Assembly: GCF_008801575.1 (NCBI RefSeq) | Contig: NZ_VZPL01000006.1 | Span: forward strand, 1 to 64,000 | Direction of reading: 5' to 3' | DNA length: 64,000 nucleotides | DNA from: Xanthomonas cissicola | GTDB lineage: Bacteria; Pseudomonadota; Gammaproteobacteria; Xanthomonadales; Xanthomonadaceae | In this document: positions 35,648 to 47,200 of the stretch, piece by piece | How the letters are laid out: each line of letters starts with the position of its first letter | Numbering within the stretch: the stretch's first letter is position 1 | The notes under the pieces: generated by a model | The model's database searches: none | Told to the model about the DNA's origin: nothing | What the model saw: the letters and a program-made list of their open reading frames with translations, nothing else | Program-made: the position numbers and the translations under genes

Positions 35648-36523
35648 TCAGCGATCGTCGTGCAGCTCGCCGCCGGGCAGGAACAGCCAGGTGCGCGTGA
35701 CCTGCAGGATGTCCACATCGTCCTTGGTCTTGGGCAGTGGCGGAAACGGCTGCGCCAGTTGCACCACGCGCAGCGCGGCATCGTCCAGCAACGGAACCCC
35801 GCTGGAGACCAGTACGCGGCTGCTTTCCACGCTGCCGTCGCGGCGCACGCCCACGCTGATGACCACCTTGCCGCCTAGCCGGCGGCGGCGCGCGTCGTCC
35901 GGATAATTCAGGTTGCCCACGCGCTCGGCGCGGTCCACCCAGGCCCGCAGATAGTTCGCGTACGCGTATTCGCGGGTACTGGCGGAGACGAACTTGCGGT
36001 TCGGGCGCTTGGCGTATTGCTCCGAGCGCAAATGCACTTCGGCGGCGAGCCGGGCCATTTCGGCATCGCGCTGGATGCGCTGCGCCTCGGCCGGGGTGAG
36101 CGGGTCGGTCTGCGGATTCGGCTGCGGCGTCGGCACGGCCTGTTCGCCACGACGGCTGGTCACCACGCGGGTCTGGGTAGGCTCGGGTGCGTTCACGCTG
36201 GTGGCGCGTTGCGCCTGTGGCGCCAGCCCGGTGCGGTCCTGCGGCACTACGCCGGGCTGGCTGTCCCGGGGGCGTTGCGCGGTGGCGTGATCGCCCCCGC
36301 CCTGCTGGTTGGCCTGGGCCAGGAAGTCGGCCTGCTTGGGCGTCAGTGGGGTGCTGGTCTGGCTGAAGATCACATCCAGCGTCGGCACCAACGGTGCGTC
36401 CTCGCTGACCGCAAAGCCCACCCCCAGGATCAGCACGCCATGCAGCAGCAGCGAGATCACCAGCGTCATCATCAGCCGGCGACCGTCGTCCATCGGTGCC
36501 GGCAGGACCGCGGCCGTGCTCAT
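35648..36523 (-). CDS. tonB: TonB-like energy transducer
   Basis: A 291-residue protein with one N-terminal membrane helix (LMMTLVISLLLHGVLILGVG), a long polar periplasmic linker rich in Gln, Pro and Thr, and a C-terminal TonB domain (GKVVISVGVRRDGSVESSRV and LDDAALRVVQLAQPFPPLP). It would couple the proton motive force through ExbB/ExbD to outer-membrane receptors such as the one at 11978. Its start overlaps the gshB stop (ATGA at 36520-36523). The gshB-tonB pairing is, to my knowledge, common in gamma-proteobacteria. Confidence 0.88.
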   Translation of the reverse strand: MSTAAVLPAPMDDGRRLMMTLVISLLLHGVLILGVGFAVSEDAPLVPTLDVIFSQTSTPLTPKQADFLAQANQQGGGDHATAQRPRDSQPGVVPQDRTGLAPQAQRATSVNAPEPTQTRVVTSRRGEQAVPTPQPNPQTDPLTPAEAQRIQRDAEMARLAAEVHLRSEQYAKRPNRKFVSASTREYAYANYLRAWVDRAERVGNLNYPDDARRRRLGGKVVISVGVRRDGSVESSRVLVSSGVPLLDDAALRVVQLAQPFPPLPKTKDDVDILQVTRTWLFLPGGELHDDR

Positions 36524-37470
36524 TGCGCGGCGCCGGCCTCGATTGCATCGAACAGCAGCCCGGCGATGTTCAGGCCGAACTGCGCATCCAGTTCGCGCAC
36601 GCAGGTGGGGCTGGTGACGTTGACCTCGGTCAGGTAATCGCCGATCACGTCCAGGCCGACGAAGCGCATGCCGCGACGGCGCATTTCCGGGCCTACCTGC
36701 GCGGCGATCCAGCGGTCGCGTTCGGACAATGGCCGGCCTTCGCCGCGCCCGCCGGCGGCCAGGTTGCCGCGGAATTCGTCGCCCTGCGGAATCCGCGCCA
36801 GGCAGTAATCCACCGGCACGCCGTCCACCAGCAGGATGCGCTTGTCGCCGGCAGCGATGTCGGGGATGAAGCGCTGCGCCAGGGTCAGTTTGCGGTTGCC
36901 GTCGGTCAGCGTTTCCAGGATCACGTTGAGGTTGGGGTCGCCGCTGCCGCTGCGGAAGATCGAGCGTCCGCCCATGCCATCGAGCGGCTTGAGCACCGCC
37001 TGGCCATGTTCCAGCACGAAGGCCTTGAGCGCGGCGGCATCGCGGCTGACCAGGGTGGGCGGGCAGCATTGCGGAAACAGCAGTGCGGCCAGCTTCTCGT
37101 TGTAGTCGCGCAGTCCCTGCGGATCGTTGACGATCTGCGCCCCGGCGCGCTGCGCCACGCTCAGGACCTGGGTGTCGTAGACGAACTCCGCATCCACCGG
37201 CGGGTCCTTGCGCATCAGCACCACCTGGCCGGCCCCGAACGCCAGCTCGGCGAACTCGCCCAGCGTGAACCAGCTGGTCTTGTCATCGCGCACGCTCAGT
37301 GGCGCCATCTGCGCCACCGCGCGCCCTTCGCGCAGGCTGAGCCCGCCGGGGCGCACGTAGTGCAGACGGTGGCCACGGCGCTGGGCTTCCAGCAACATGG
37401 CAAACGTAGTGTCTTTGGCGATCTTGATGGAGGCGATGGGATCCATCACCACAACGACGTCGAGCGACAT
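36520..37470 (-). CDS. gshB: Glutathione synthetase
   Basis: A 316-residue ATP-grasp enzyme that adds glycine to gamma-glutamylcysteine in the cytoplasm. The N-terminus (MSLDVVVVMDPIASIKIAKD) and the ATP-grasp elements VLKPLDGMGGRSIFR, RFIPDIAAGDKRILLVDG and DVIGDYLTEVNVTSPT are all present. The start at 37470 is the first Met of the conserved fold; the upstream open frame is not conserved in character. Length equals the E. coli enzyme (316). It is divergent from pilG across a 236-base promoter region and overlaps tonB. Confidence 0.96.
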   Translation of the reverse strand: MSLDVVVVMDPIASIKIAKDTTFAMLLEAQRRGHRLHYVRPGGLSLREGRAVAQMAPLSVRDDKTSWFTLGEFAELAFGAGQVVLMRKDPPVDAEFVYDTQVLSVAQRAGAQIVNDPQGLRDYNEKLAALLFPQCCPPTLVSRDAAALKAFVLEHGQAVLKPLDGMGGRSIFRSGSGDPNLNVILETLTDGNRKLTLAQRFIPDIAAGDKRILLVDGVPVDYCLARIPQGDEFRGNLAAGGRGEGRPLSERDRWIAAQVGPEMRRRGMRFVGLDVIGDYLTEVNVTSPTCVRELDAQFGLNIAGLLFDAIEAGAAQ

Positions 37471-37706
37471 GGGGCTAAACCTTTCGAACAGGCTGCCGAT
37501 GGTAACTTCAAGCGATGGGCGATGGCGCGCCCGGCGGGTCGTAGTGCGCGACTTGCCGGCCGGGACGCACCCAGACGTGGTCGGAACGTCCGCCTGGCGG
37601 GGCCCCGGCAATGCGCCCTTGACAGTCGATGCGGGTCTTGGGATATACATGCAGTTTCGTAGCGACGTCGGAAGGGATGAAGCGTCGCGCGCCCGGGGAT
37701 ATTTGC

Positions 37707-38108
37707 ATGAGTGAAAACATTGCTGCGGGTGGGGAACTCGCAGGACTGAAGGTGATGGTCATCGATGACTCGAAAACCATTCGCCGCACCGCCGAAACGC
37801 TGCTGAAGCGGGAAGGTTGTGAAGTAGTGACAGCAACGGATGGTTTCGAGGCACTGGCCAAAATTGCGGACCAGCAACCTCAGATCATTTTCGTCGACAT
37901 CATGATGCCGCGCCTGGATGGGTACCAGACGTGCGCGTTGATCAAGGGCAACCAGCTCTTCAAATCGACGCCGGTGATCATGTTGTCGTCCAAGGACGGC
38001 CTGTTCGACAAGGCACGCGGCCGCATCGTCGGTTCCGAGCAATATCTGACCAAGCCGTTCACCCGTGAAGAACTACTGAGCGCGATCCGCACGTACGTCC
38101 ACGCCTGA
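37707..38108 (+). CDS. pilG: Twitching motility response regulator PilG
   Basis: A 133-residue CheY-like receiver, first gene of the Chp/Pil chemosensory cluster. It shows the acidic pair (VIDDSKTIRRTAETLL), the phosphoacceptor Asp (IIFVDIMMPRLDGYQ), the switch Ser (IMLSSKDG) and Lys (YLTKPFTREELL). PilG receives phosphate from the ChpA kinase and promotes pilus extension and cAMP production in Pseudomonas. The start at 37707 (MSENIAAGG) has GGGGAT ahead; an upstream Met at 37629 would add a non-conserved lead. Confidence 0.93.
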   Translation: MSENIAAGGELAGLKVMVIDDSKTIRRTAETLLKREGCEVVTATDGFEALAKIADQQPQIIFVDIMMPRLDGYQTCALIKGNQLFKSTPVIMLSSKDGLFDKARGRIVGSEQYLTKPFTREELLSAIRTYVHA

Positions 38109-38125
38109 CCAGGGGGAAAGGCAAC

Positions 38126-38488
38126 ATGGCTCGAATTATATTGATCGAGGACTCGCCCACCGACAGGGCAGTCTTCAGTCAATGGCTGGAAAAAGCAGGC
38201 CATACGGTCGTCGCCACCGATAATGCAGAAGAGGGGCTTGAGCTGGTTCGCAGCCAGGCGCCCGATCTTGTGTTGATGGATGTGGTGTTGCCCGGCATGA
38301 GCGGCTTCCAGGCAACCCGTGCTCTCGCACGCGACCAGGCAACCAAGGACATTCCCGTGCTGCTGGTCAGCACCAAGGGCATGGAAACCGACAGGGCCTG
38401 GGGTTTGCGACAAGGTGCCAGCGACTACATCGTCAAGCCGCCGCGCGAAGACGATCTGATCGCGCGCATCAGACAATTGGTGCGTTGA
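38126..38488 (+). CDS. pilH: Twitching motility response regulator PilH
   Basis: A 120-residue receiver 17 bases after pilG. Motifs: LIEDSPTDRAVFSQWL, VLMDVVLPGMSGFQA with the phosphoacceptor Asp, LLVSTKG and DYIVKPP. In Pseudomonas PilH opposes PilG, acting as a phosphate sink for the ChpA kinase and favouring pilus retraction. AGGGGG lies just ahead of the ATG. Its stop overlaps the pilI start. Confidence 0.93.
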   Translation: MARIILIEDSPTDRAVFSQWLEKAGHTVVATDNAEEGLELVRSQAPDLVLMDVVLPGMSGFQATRALARDQATKDIPVLLVSTKGMETDRAWGLRQGASDYIVKPPREDDLIARIRQLVR

Positions 38489-39018
38489 TGCGCTCTCCAT
38501 TCGACATTCTCGAAGACTACGAGCGTCGTAGTCTGGCGCACGCCACGCCGCTGCCGGAACGCCAGTTCTCGGCCGATATCTGGCGCGGCGTGGGGTATCG
38601 CGTCGGTACCCGGCGATTGGTCTCGGACTTCCGCGAAGTCGCGGAAATCGTGCCGATGCCGCCGGTCACTCCGGTGCCGGGCGCACAGCCCTGGCTGCTG
38701 GGCGTGGGCAACCTGCGCGGCAATCTGTTCCCGGTGATCGATCTGAAGCAGTTCCTGGAGGGCCGTCGCACGGTGCTGCAGGAAGGCCAGCGTGTGCTGA
38801 TCATGCGTCAGAGCGGCGGCGACGTCGCGCTGACCATCGATGAGCTGTACGGCCAACGCAGCTTCGAGCAGGTTCAGGCGGTGGAACCCGGCGAGTTGGC
38901 GCAAGGCCGCTACGCCCATTTCATCGACCGTGCCTTCCGCAACGAGACGCAGGACTGGGGTGTGTTTTCCCTGGCGTTGCTGTCGCGCACTCCTGAATTC
39001 CGGCAGGCCGCGGCCTAA
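38488..39018 (+). CDS. pilI: CheW-like adaptor PilI
   Basis: A 176-residue CheW-domain protein that links the PilJ receptor to the ChpA kinase. The conserved core is visible in VGTRRLVSDFREVAEIVPMP, LLGVGNLRGNLFPVIDLKQF and DVALTIDELYGQRSFEQVQ. ATG at 38488 overlaps the pilH stop (TGATG), preferred over TTG one codon earlier. Confidence 0.92.
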   Translation: MRSPFDILEDYERRSLAHATPLPERQFSADIWRGVGYRVGTRRLVSDFREVAEIVPMPPVTPVPGAQPWLLGVGNLRGNLFPVIDLKQFLEGRRTVLQEGQRVLIMRQSGGDVALTIDELYGQRSFEQVQAVEPGELAQGRYAHFIDRAFRNETQDWGVFSLALLSRTPEFRQAAA

Positions 39019-39057
39019 GCCGCGACCCCGCCACGTCATACAGATCGAGGTCGAACC

Positions 39058-41094
39058 ATGAGTACCGCCCCGGACGCCCGCAAGACCAACAAGCTCGGCA
39101 GCGTCAGCACCAGCTTCTGGCTCGGCTTGCTGGTGTTGTCGATGATCGTGTTTGGCGCCAACACCGGCGTCGCGACTTGGCAGGGCAGTCGTCTTGCCGG
39201 TGCCGGCACCGGCGCTGCCGACTTGCAGGTGCTTTCGCAGCAGCTGGCCAACCAGGGCCGCGAAGCGGTGTCCGGCGACGCCAAGGCCTTCGCCGCATTC
39301 AAGGAAACCAAGGGCCGCATCGACGGCACGGTCAGCGAGCTGGATGGCCGTTACGGCCAGGAAAGCTCGATCGCCAGCTCGATGGCGCAGCTCAAGGCGA
39401 CCTGGGTGCCGCTGAGCAAAAACGCCGATCAGGTCATCGCCAGCGAGCCGGCGGTGCTCGGTCTGGCCGGCAACGCCGAACGCTTCTCCGGCAGCGTGCC
39501 GCAGTTGCAGGCGCAGTTGAACGAAGTGGTGCGCGCGATGACGGTCAGCGGCGCGCCTGCCTCGCAGATCTACAACACGCTGCAGCAGGTGGTGGTCGCC
39601 GGCACCATGGCACGCCGGGTCACTGAAATGCGCGCCGGTGGCGCCAATGCAGCCGCCTCGGGCGACGCACTGGCACGCGATTCGGTGGTGTTCACGCAGA
39701 TGCTCGAAGGCCTGCGCACAGGCAACGAAGAACTCGGCATCGCCGCGGTGCGCAACCCGGCCGCGTTGTCGGCGCTGGAGCAGTCGCAGGCGCAGTGGAC
39801 GACGATGAAGAAAGACGTCGACGCCATCCTCGCCAGCTCGCGCAACCTGTTCGCCGCACAGTCCTCGGCCGCCGCACTGACAGCCGGCTCCGGCAAGATG
39901 CTCGAAGACAGCAAGAAGCTCTTCGATGCGTTCTCGGCATTCGGTTCGGTGCGCGATACGCGTCTGTTCCCGAACTTCTGGCTGGGCGTGGTGTCCGGCC
40001 TGGTCGCGCTGCTGGCGATCATCGGCTTCGTGTGGAGCTCGGTGCGCGTGCGGACCCGCGAGCAGGACGTGCGCTACCAGTCGCAGGTGGAATTCAACAG
40101 CCGCAACCAGCAGGCGATTATGCGGTTGCTGGACGAAATCAGCTCGCTCGGTGAGGGCGACCTGACCGTGAAGGCCTCGGTGACCGAGGACATGACCGGC
40201 GCCATCGCGGACGCGATCAATTACGCCGTGGACGAACTGCGCCACCTAGTGACCACCATCAACGACACCTCCGCGAAGGTGGCCGTGTCGACCCAGGAAA
40301 CCCAGGCCACGGCCATGCAACTGGCCGAAGCGGCCGGCCAGCAGGCCAACCAGATCACGACTGCCTCCGAGCGCATCAGCGAAATCGCTGCCAGCATCGA
40401 ACAGGTGTCGCGCAACTCCACCGAGTCGGCCGAAGTGGCGCAGCGCTCGGTGGTCATCGCTGCCGAGGGTGCCGGCGTGGTGCGCGAGACGATTCAGGGC
40501 ATGGACCAGATCCGCGACCAGATCCAGGAAACCTCCAAGCGCATCAAGCGGCTGGGCGAATCCTCGCAGGAGATCGGCTCGATCGTGGAACTGATCAACG
40601 ACATTTCCGAGCAGACCAACATCCTGGCGCTCAACGCCGCGGTGCAGGCAGCGTCGGCCGGCGAAGCCGGTCGCGGTTTCGCTGTGGTGGCCGACGAAGT
40701 GCAGCGCCTGGCAGAACGCACCTCCAGTGCGACCCGACGCATCGAAGGTCTGGTGCAGACCATTCAGGCCGATACCAACGAAGCGGTCAGTTCGATGGAA
40801 CAGACCACGTCCGAAGTGGTGTCCGGTGCGCGCCTGGCCGAAGACGCCGGCACCGCGCTGACCGAAATCGAGCGCGTGTCCAACGCCTTGAACAACCTGA
40901 TTAAGAACATCTCCATCGCTGCGCACCAGCAGTCGGCCGCAGCGACGGATATTACACAGACCATGGGCGTGATCCGACAGATCACCAGCCAGACATCGCA
41001 GGGTGCGGAGCAGACGGCCGAATCGATCGGCAACCTGGCTCAGCTCGCTGCCGATCTGCGCCGTTCGGTCGCCGACTTCAAGCTGCCGGCGTGA
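39058..41094 (+). CDS. pilJ: Methyl-accepting receptor PilJ
   Basis: A 678-residue chemoreceptor of the twitching-motility system. The N-terminal helix (FWLGLLVLSMIVFGANTGVA), a periplasmic sensing region of PilJ type (about 50-300, twin helical modules), a second helix (FWLGVVSGLVALLAIIGFVW), a HAMP-like linker and the signalling domain with the hairpin tip INDISEQTNILALNAAVQAA are all intact. PilJ senses surface contact or pilin in Pseudomonas. GAGG lies seven bases before the ATG. Confidence 0.94.
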   Translation: MSTAPDARKTNKLGSVSTSFWLGLLVLSMIVFGANTGVATWQGSRLAGAGTGAADLQVLSQQLANQGREAVSGDAKAFAAFKETKGRIDGTVSELDGRYGQESSIASSMAQLKATWVPLSKNADQVIASEPAVLGLAGNAERFSGSVPQLQAQLNEVVRAMTVSGAPASQIYNTLQQVVVAGTMARRVTEMRAGGANAAASGDALARDSVVFTQMLEGLRTGNEELGIAAVRNPAALSALEQSQAQWTTMKKDVDAILASSRNLFAAQSSAAALTAGSGKMLEDSKKLFDAFSAFGSVRDTRLFPNFWLGVVSGLVALLAIIGFVWSSVRVRTREQDVRYQSQVEFNSRNQQAIMRLLDEISSLGEGDLTVKASVTEDMTGAIADAINYAVDELRHLVTTINDTSAKVAVSTQETQATAMQLAEAAGQQANQITTASERISEIAASIEQVSRNSTESAEVAQRSVVIAAEGAGVVRETIQGMDQIRDQIQETSKRIKRLGESSQEIGSIVELINDISEQTNILALNAAVQAASAGEAGRGFAVVADEVQRLAERTSSATRRIEGLVQTIQADTNEAVSSMEQTTSEVVSGARLAEDAGTALTEIERVSNALNNLIKNISIAAHQQSAAATDITQTMGVIRQITSQTSQGAEQTAESIGNLAQLAADLRRSVADFKLPA

Positions 41095-41207
41095 CCACGA
41101 CGCGGAACGGGAAAGGATCAGCAGATGGCGCGTAGTAGCGTTACGTCGATGCAGGAAGTGACCGGTTGCCGCGCTGGCGGCGAGTCGGTCGTAGTCAGGG
41201 GGCTGCA

Positions 41208-44200
41208 ATGAGTGCGCTTCGCGATGCGATGAGTCACGCCGCACTGGGCTGGATCAAGCCAGAGCTGGACGAGACGTTGCGCCAGGCGCGCAACGAGATC
41301 GAATATTTTGCCGAAGAACCGTCCGATACCAGTCGGATGCGGTTCTGCGCCGGCTACCTGCACCAGGTGCAGGGCACGCTGCGCATGGTCGAGTTGTATG
41401 CGCCGGCGATGGTGGCCGAAGAGCTCGAGCTGCTGGCCCAGGCCGTGCAGGTGGGCGAGGTCGCCGATCGCGATGAAGCCTGCGCGATGCTGATGCGCGG
41501 CACCGTCCTGCTGCCCGATTACCTGGAGCGCTTGCAGAACGGGCACCGCGACATTCCGATCGTGTTGTTGCCGCTGCTCAATGAGATCCGCGCCACCCGT
41601 GGCCAGCCAGGTCTCAACGAGAGCGTGCTGTTCGCGTTCGACCCGCAGGCCGGTGTTGCCACCGAGGCCGAGCTGGATCATGCGCGCGGCAGTCTGAGCG
41701 GGCGCAATCGCGAGCTGCTCGACACCGTCGGCAATGCGGTCAAGGAAGAATTGCTGCGCGTCAAGGACGCGCTGGACCTGCATCTGCGCACCGGCGGCGA
41801 GATCGCCGAGCTGCAGACCCAGGTCAACGATCTGGGGAGCGTTGCCGACACCCTCGGCATGATGGGCTTGGGCGTGGCGCGCAGCGTCGTCGTGCAGCAG
41901 CGCGATGCGTTGGCACGCGTGGTCGATGGTCAGACCCAGATGGACGAAAGCGTGCTGCTGGATATTGCCGGCGCGCTGCTGTACGTGGATGCATCGCTGG
42001 ACGATCAGGTGGCCAGCCTCGGCGCCGACCCTGGCGACGGCACCGAAGTCAGCAACAGCGCCAACTCCTCGGAAGTACGCCGCACGGTCGATGTGCTGGC
42101 GCAAGAGGCGATCGCCAACTTCGGTGCGGCGCGCGAACATTTCGTCGCCTTCATCGAAACCAACTGGGACCATGCGCGTCTGGCCGAGGTACCGCACCTG
42201 CTCGGCGAAGTCGGCGGTGCGTTGCGCATCCTCGAGCTGCCCCAGGCCGCCGATTATCTGGAAGGCGTGCGTCGCTACGTCGATCTGGAATTGATCGGCA
42301 AGCAGCGCGTGCCCAGCGGACGCCAGCTGGACACCCTGGCCGACGCGATGGCCAGCCTGGAGTACTACCTGGAAGCCCTGCGCGAGCGCCGTCCCGGCCG
42401 CGAAGAGATTCTGGATATCACCCGTAACAGCCTGGAAACGCTGCGTTACTGGCCGCTGCCGTCGGGCCAGCCGTCCGATTTGCCGGTCGGCGCGGACCAG
42501 CCCGGCAGCGCGGCCGAGCCGCAGCCGGCGGCCGCCCCGCCGTTGCGGCACGCGGACGCGCCGCAGGCCGCCAACGACGGCGCGTCTTTGCCATCGCTGG
42601 AATGGGCGAACGAAACCGTGGTCGAGACGCCGTTCGCTGCCAGCGTGGTGCACGACACCGGCGCTGCGGCGACCGATACGGTGTTCTCGTTCGACCCGGT
42701 AGCCGCCGAAGAAACCGTGTCCGGCCAGTCGCACGTGCCGTTCACCGTGGCGCCGCTGGATCTTTCGGACGACGGCGCGCAGGCGCCCGGTGACTGGCAC
42801 CTGGAAACCACCGAGCAGGCCGCGCCGATCGCCACCTCTACGTTCGACCCGGTATCGGCCGAGCAGGATGGCAACGAAACCGCGCAGGTCAGCTACACGG
42901 TGGATCTGAGCGCGCTGGAGCAGGAGCACGCCGCCGAGCCGGTGCTTGCCGAGGACGCGCCGCTGCAGATCGAGCAGATCGACCTGCCGGGCGACGCCGA
43001 CCAGACCGACGCACCGTTGGAGTTCATCGCCGAGAACGCAACGCGTCGCGCGCAGACCAGTATCGAAGACGCTTTCTCGCCGCCGCCAAGTCCGCCTCAG
43101 GAAGTGGACGACCCGTTCGTCGAGCCGGCACAGGAGCCGCAGGACGTCCCGTCCGAAGCAGCGTCCGAGCCGGTCGCCCCACGCGTGCAACAGGCGGTGG
43201 TCAGCGAATTCGAGCTGGACGACGCTTCCGCTGCGTTCCTGGCCCAGCTCGATGCAGCGGCCGCGCAGTTCGACGTGGAGCGCCCGCAGGCACCGACAGC
43301 GGCAGCCGATGCGCGACCCGCGCAGGCAAGCGCTGAACCGGTATCCAGCCAAGGTGCTCTGGAGGCTGCCGACGCCGGCATTTTCGGCGGTTTTGGCGAT
43401 AGCGATATCGACGACGATATCCGCGACGTGTTCCTGGAAGAATTCGACGAAGAATTGGTCAACCTGGGGCAGCTGTTGCCGGTGTGGCGCGCCGCGCCCA
43501 CCAACCCGGAAACCCTGCGCCCGATCCGCCGCGTCTTCCATACCCTGAAGGGCAGTGGGCGTCTGGTCGGTGCCAGCGTGCTCGGCGAGTTCAGCTGGAA
43601 GATCGAGAGCATGCTCAACCGCGTGCTCGATAATTCGCGGCCTGCCAGCCCGGCGGTCGTGTCAATGGTCGAACTGGCCTACGCGGTGTTGCCGCAATTC
43701 AATGCCGCGCTGCGCGACCAGGGCCGCATCAGCGCCGATCTGCCTGAAATCCAGGGTATCGCCGAGCGCGTTGCTGCTGGCGAAGAGGTCTACTACGTGC
43801 CCGCAGCCGCGGCACCGGTGGCCGGCGCCGTTGCGATTCCGGCGGCAGCCGCAGGCGTGTTTGCCGCCAGCGGTGGAACGCCGGCTTCGGTGGACAGCGT
43901 GCTGCGCGAGATCCTGGAAGCCGAGGTCGCCACGCATCTGGACACGGTCAACGGCTGGCTGCAGGCCAGCCAGGCCGAGCCGCAGTTGGCGACCGAAGAA
44001 GTGCTGCGCGCCGTGCACACGATGAGTGGCGCGTTCGCGATGACCGACGTGCCGGAAATCACCTTGGTGACGACGCCGGCCGAAAGCTACGTCAAGCGAT
44101 TGCTGGCCGCGTCTGTCACGCCGTCGGCGGAGGGGCTCGAAGCGCTCACCGCCACCGCTGCTGCGATTGCCGCCACGGTGACAGCGCTACGCGCCGATGC

Positions 44201-47200
44201 GCCGTTGATTCCGTCGTTCGCACCGTTGACCGAGCGCTTGCGCGCGCTGGTGGACACCTTGCCGGAAGCGCAGTGGCCGCCGCAGGCGTTCCTGGACGAG
44301 TTGGACGATGTCGACGCCCCGGGCGCCACGGTGGACGGCAGCGATGCCCCGGTCGAACTGACCGGTGCGCAGGATCTGTCGCAGTACCTGGATGCCGGCG
44401 CGCTGCCGTCCGACGCGCCCGCATCGACGCAAGATGCCGAAGACGCGCAGCCGCAGCCGGACGACGCGCCGATTGCCGTGGACGAGCTGGCCGAGGCCGA
44501 GGCCGAGCGTGATTCGGCACTCGCACTGGACGCGCCTGCACCGCATGCGGTCGACAACGCCAGCCATGCCGCCGTGCACGAAGATGTCCACGCCTCTGCC
44601 GAGTCTGTGCCCGCATCGAGCGGCGACGCGCCGGTACCGGTCGCCGCATCCGGGCAGCTTGCCGATGCGCCGCACGGCGATGCTACGCCAGACGAAGAGG
44701 CAGACCGGGCCGCATCGCAGGGCATCGATGCACACGACCTGCCGGCCGACGAGCCGCTGGTCGAAGCCGAGGCCTGGGACGCCACCGAACTGCAGCATGC
44801 GCAGACCGCACCGCACGCTCACGCGCCGGGCGAGCACGCGGCAGAGCCCGGTGAGGCGTCTGCCGAGGTTGTCTCCAGCGGGCATGACGCCGACGCGACC
44901 AGCACGCACGCCGACGGCATTGCGGTAGACGAGTTGGCCGATGCAGAAGCTGCCTTGGGCGGTGCGCAGACGCTGGCTGCAGCCGATGCCGAGCAGGCAG
45001 TGGACGCGCAGGCACAGCATGTGCCCGCGCACGACGATCAGGTTACGGCAGACACTGACGAGGCGGTCGAGAGCATCGAAGCGCCGGAGGCCGTGCACGC
45101 CGACGCTGCGTTGGCTGATGACGCCAATGACGCCAATGCAACGACCGCCGAAGACTGGACCCCGGAAACCGCAGCGCCGGACAGCGTGCCGGCCAATCAG
45201 CCTGGCCACGAACCCGACACGCAGGAACATGCGGGCGAGCAGCCGGTAGACGAGGCGGCGCAGCACGGCGATGCGGCACGGCTGCAGGGTGGCGAACCGG
45301 ATGCGGGCCAAGACCAACCTCTGGAAGAAGCGGCGCAGCTGGGCGAGCACGCAGAGGCACAAGCGCATGCGTCTGCGAATCAACAGATGGATTCGGGCGA
45401 TGGCGCGTCTGCCGATGCGCAGCAGCACGTCCACGAGCAGGTGCCGTCTGACCAGTACGTCGATGCCGACGAGCAGCTGCAAACGCACGCGCAGTCCGAC
45501 CAACACGCTGGCGACGCCGAGCACGCGACCGATCACGAGCGCGTCGAGACCGCGCATTCCCAAGCGCAGCACTCCGAAGCCGAGCATGTGGCTGCCGAGC
45601 ATGCCGACGCAGAGCATTCCGAAGCAGAGCGCGCAGACGCCGACCGTGTTGGCGCCGCGCAGGCCGATGCCGGCGTCCTGCCCGATCACACCGTCGAATC
45701 GGTGCAGGCATTCGAAATGGCGCATGCGGCCGATCAGGTGGAAGAGGCGGGCGATCCGCAGTCGGACACTGCGCCGGAGCTGCACGACACGCAGGCTGTC
45801 ACCTCCGACGACGCGGCGCAGGCCGGCGCGCAGGCCGCAGTCGATGCGTTTGACGTGGTCGATCACGCCGATCACGCCGAGCGCGCAGAACAGTTCGAAA
45901 GCGCAGAACAGTTCGAAAGCGCAGAACACGCAGCGCACGCCGAACAAACGGAAGCCAGCGACCACGCCGGTGCCGATCAGCATGCCGACGACTCCGCAGA
46001 TCAGCACGCTACCGGCCGCAGTGCCGACGAGCCGGAAGACACCACCGCCGCTGCGTTCAGCGCCCCGGTCGACGATGCGGGGCGTGCCGGTACGGCTAGC
46101 AACGATATCGGCGCGGCATTCGATGCCGGCCCGCTGAACTTCGATCAACTCGACGGCGAGCTGGTCGACATCTTCGTCGAAGAAGGTCGCGACCTGCTGG
46201 ACCATTGCGATGGCCTGATCGCCCGCATGCGCGAAGTGCCGGGAGACCGCGATGTCCTCAACGGACTGCAACGCGATCTGCACACGCTCAAAGGCGGTGC
46301 GCGCATGGCCGGCATCAACGCCATCGGCGATCTCGGTCACGCGATCGAATCGCTGCTCGAAGCCGTGGCCGCCAACCGCACCGACATCGATCGCGACGAC
46401 GTGCGTCTGTTCGAGCGGGGCTTCGACCGCCTGCATCAGTTGCTGACCCGCACCGGCATGCACCGTGCGGTGACGATGCCGACCGATCTGGTGGAAGCCT
46501 TCGAAACCCGTACCCGTGGCCGCAATGCCGCAGCGCCCAGCGACGCCGATGTCCGCGCGATCGCCAAGGCGTCGGTGGAACCGGCGCCGCTGTCCGCTCC
46601 GGTTCCGATGGAGGGCCAGGCCGAAGAAGACTTCCTGCCGCGCGTGCAGCAGGAGCAGGTGCGCGTGCGCGCGGACCTGCTCGACCGCCTGGTCAACCAC
46701 GCCGGCGAAGTGGCGATCTACCGCTCGCGCCTGGAGCAGCAGTTGGGCGCGTTCCGTGGCGCCATGGGCGAACTGGATCGCACCAACGCTCGTCTGCGCG
46801 ATCAGTTGCGACGTCTGGATCTGGAAACCGAAGCGCAAATCGTCGCGCGTTATCAGCGCGAACAGGACCAGGGCGATCGCACCTTCGATCCGCTGGAACT
46901 GGACCGCTTCTCCACCCTGCAGCAGCTCAGCCGTGCGTTAAACGAATCGGCGGCCGACTTGGGCGGCTTGCAGGGCGTGCTGGAAGATCTGTCGCGCCAG
47001 TACGACGGCTTGCTGCAACAGCAGTCGCGCGTCAGCTCCGAACTGCAGGACGGCCTGATGCGCGCGCGCATGGTGCCGTTCGACGGTCTGGTGCCGCGTT
47101 TGCGTCGTGTGGTGCGTCAGGCGGCCAGCGACACCGGCAAGCAGGTGCATCTGGTGCTGGAAGGCACCCAGGGTGAACTGGATCGCAACGTGCTCGATCG

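Noticed and set aside
44187-46838. 883-codon minus-strand frame within chpA
   Set aside because: Arises from high GC and the repetitive linker of chpA; composition is Arg/Leu/Val-rich with no recognisable domain.
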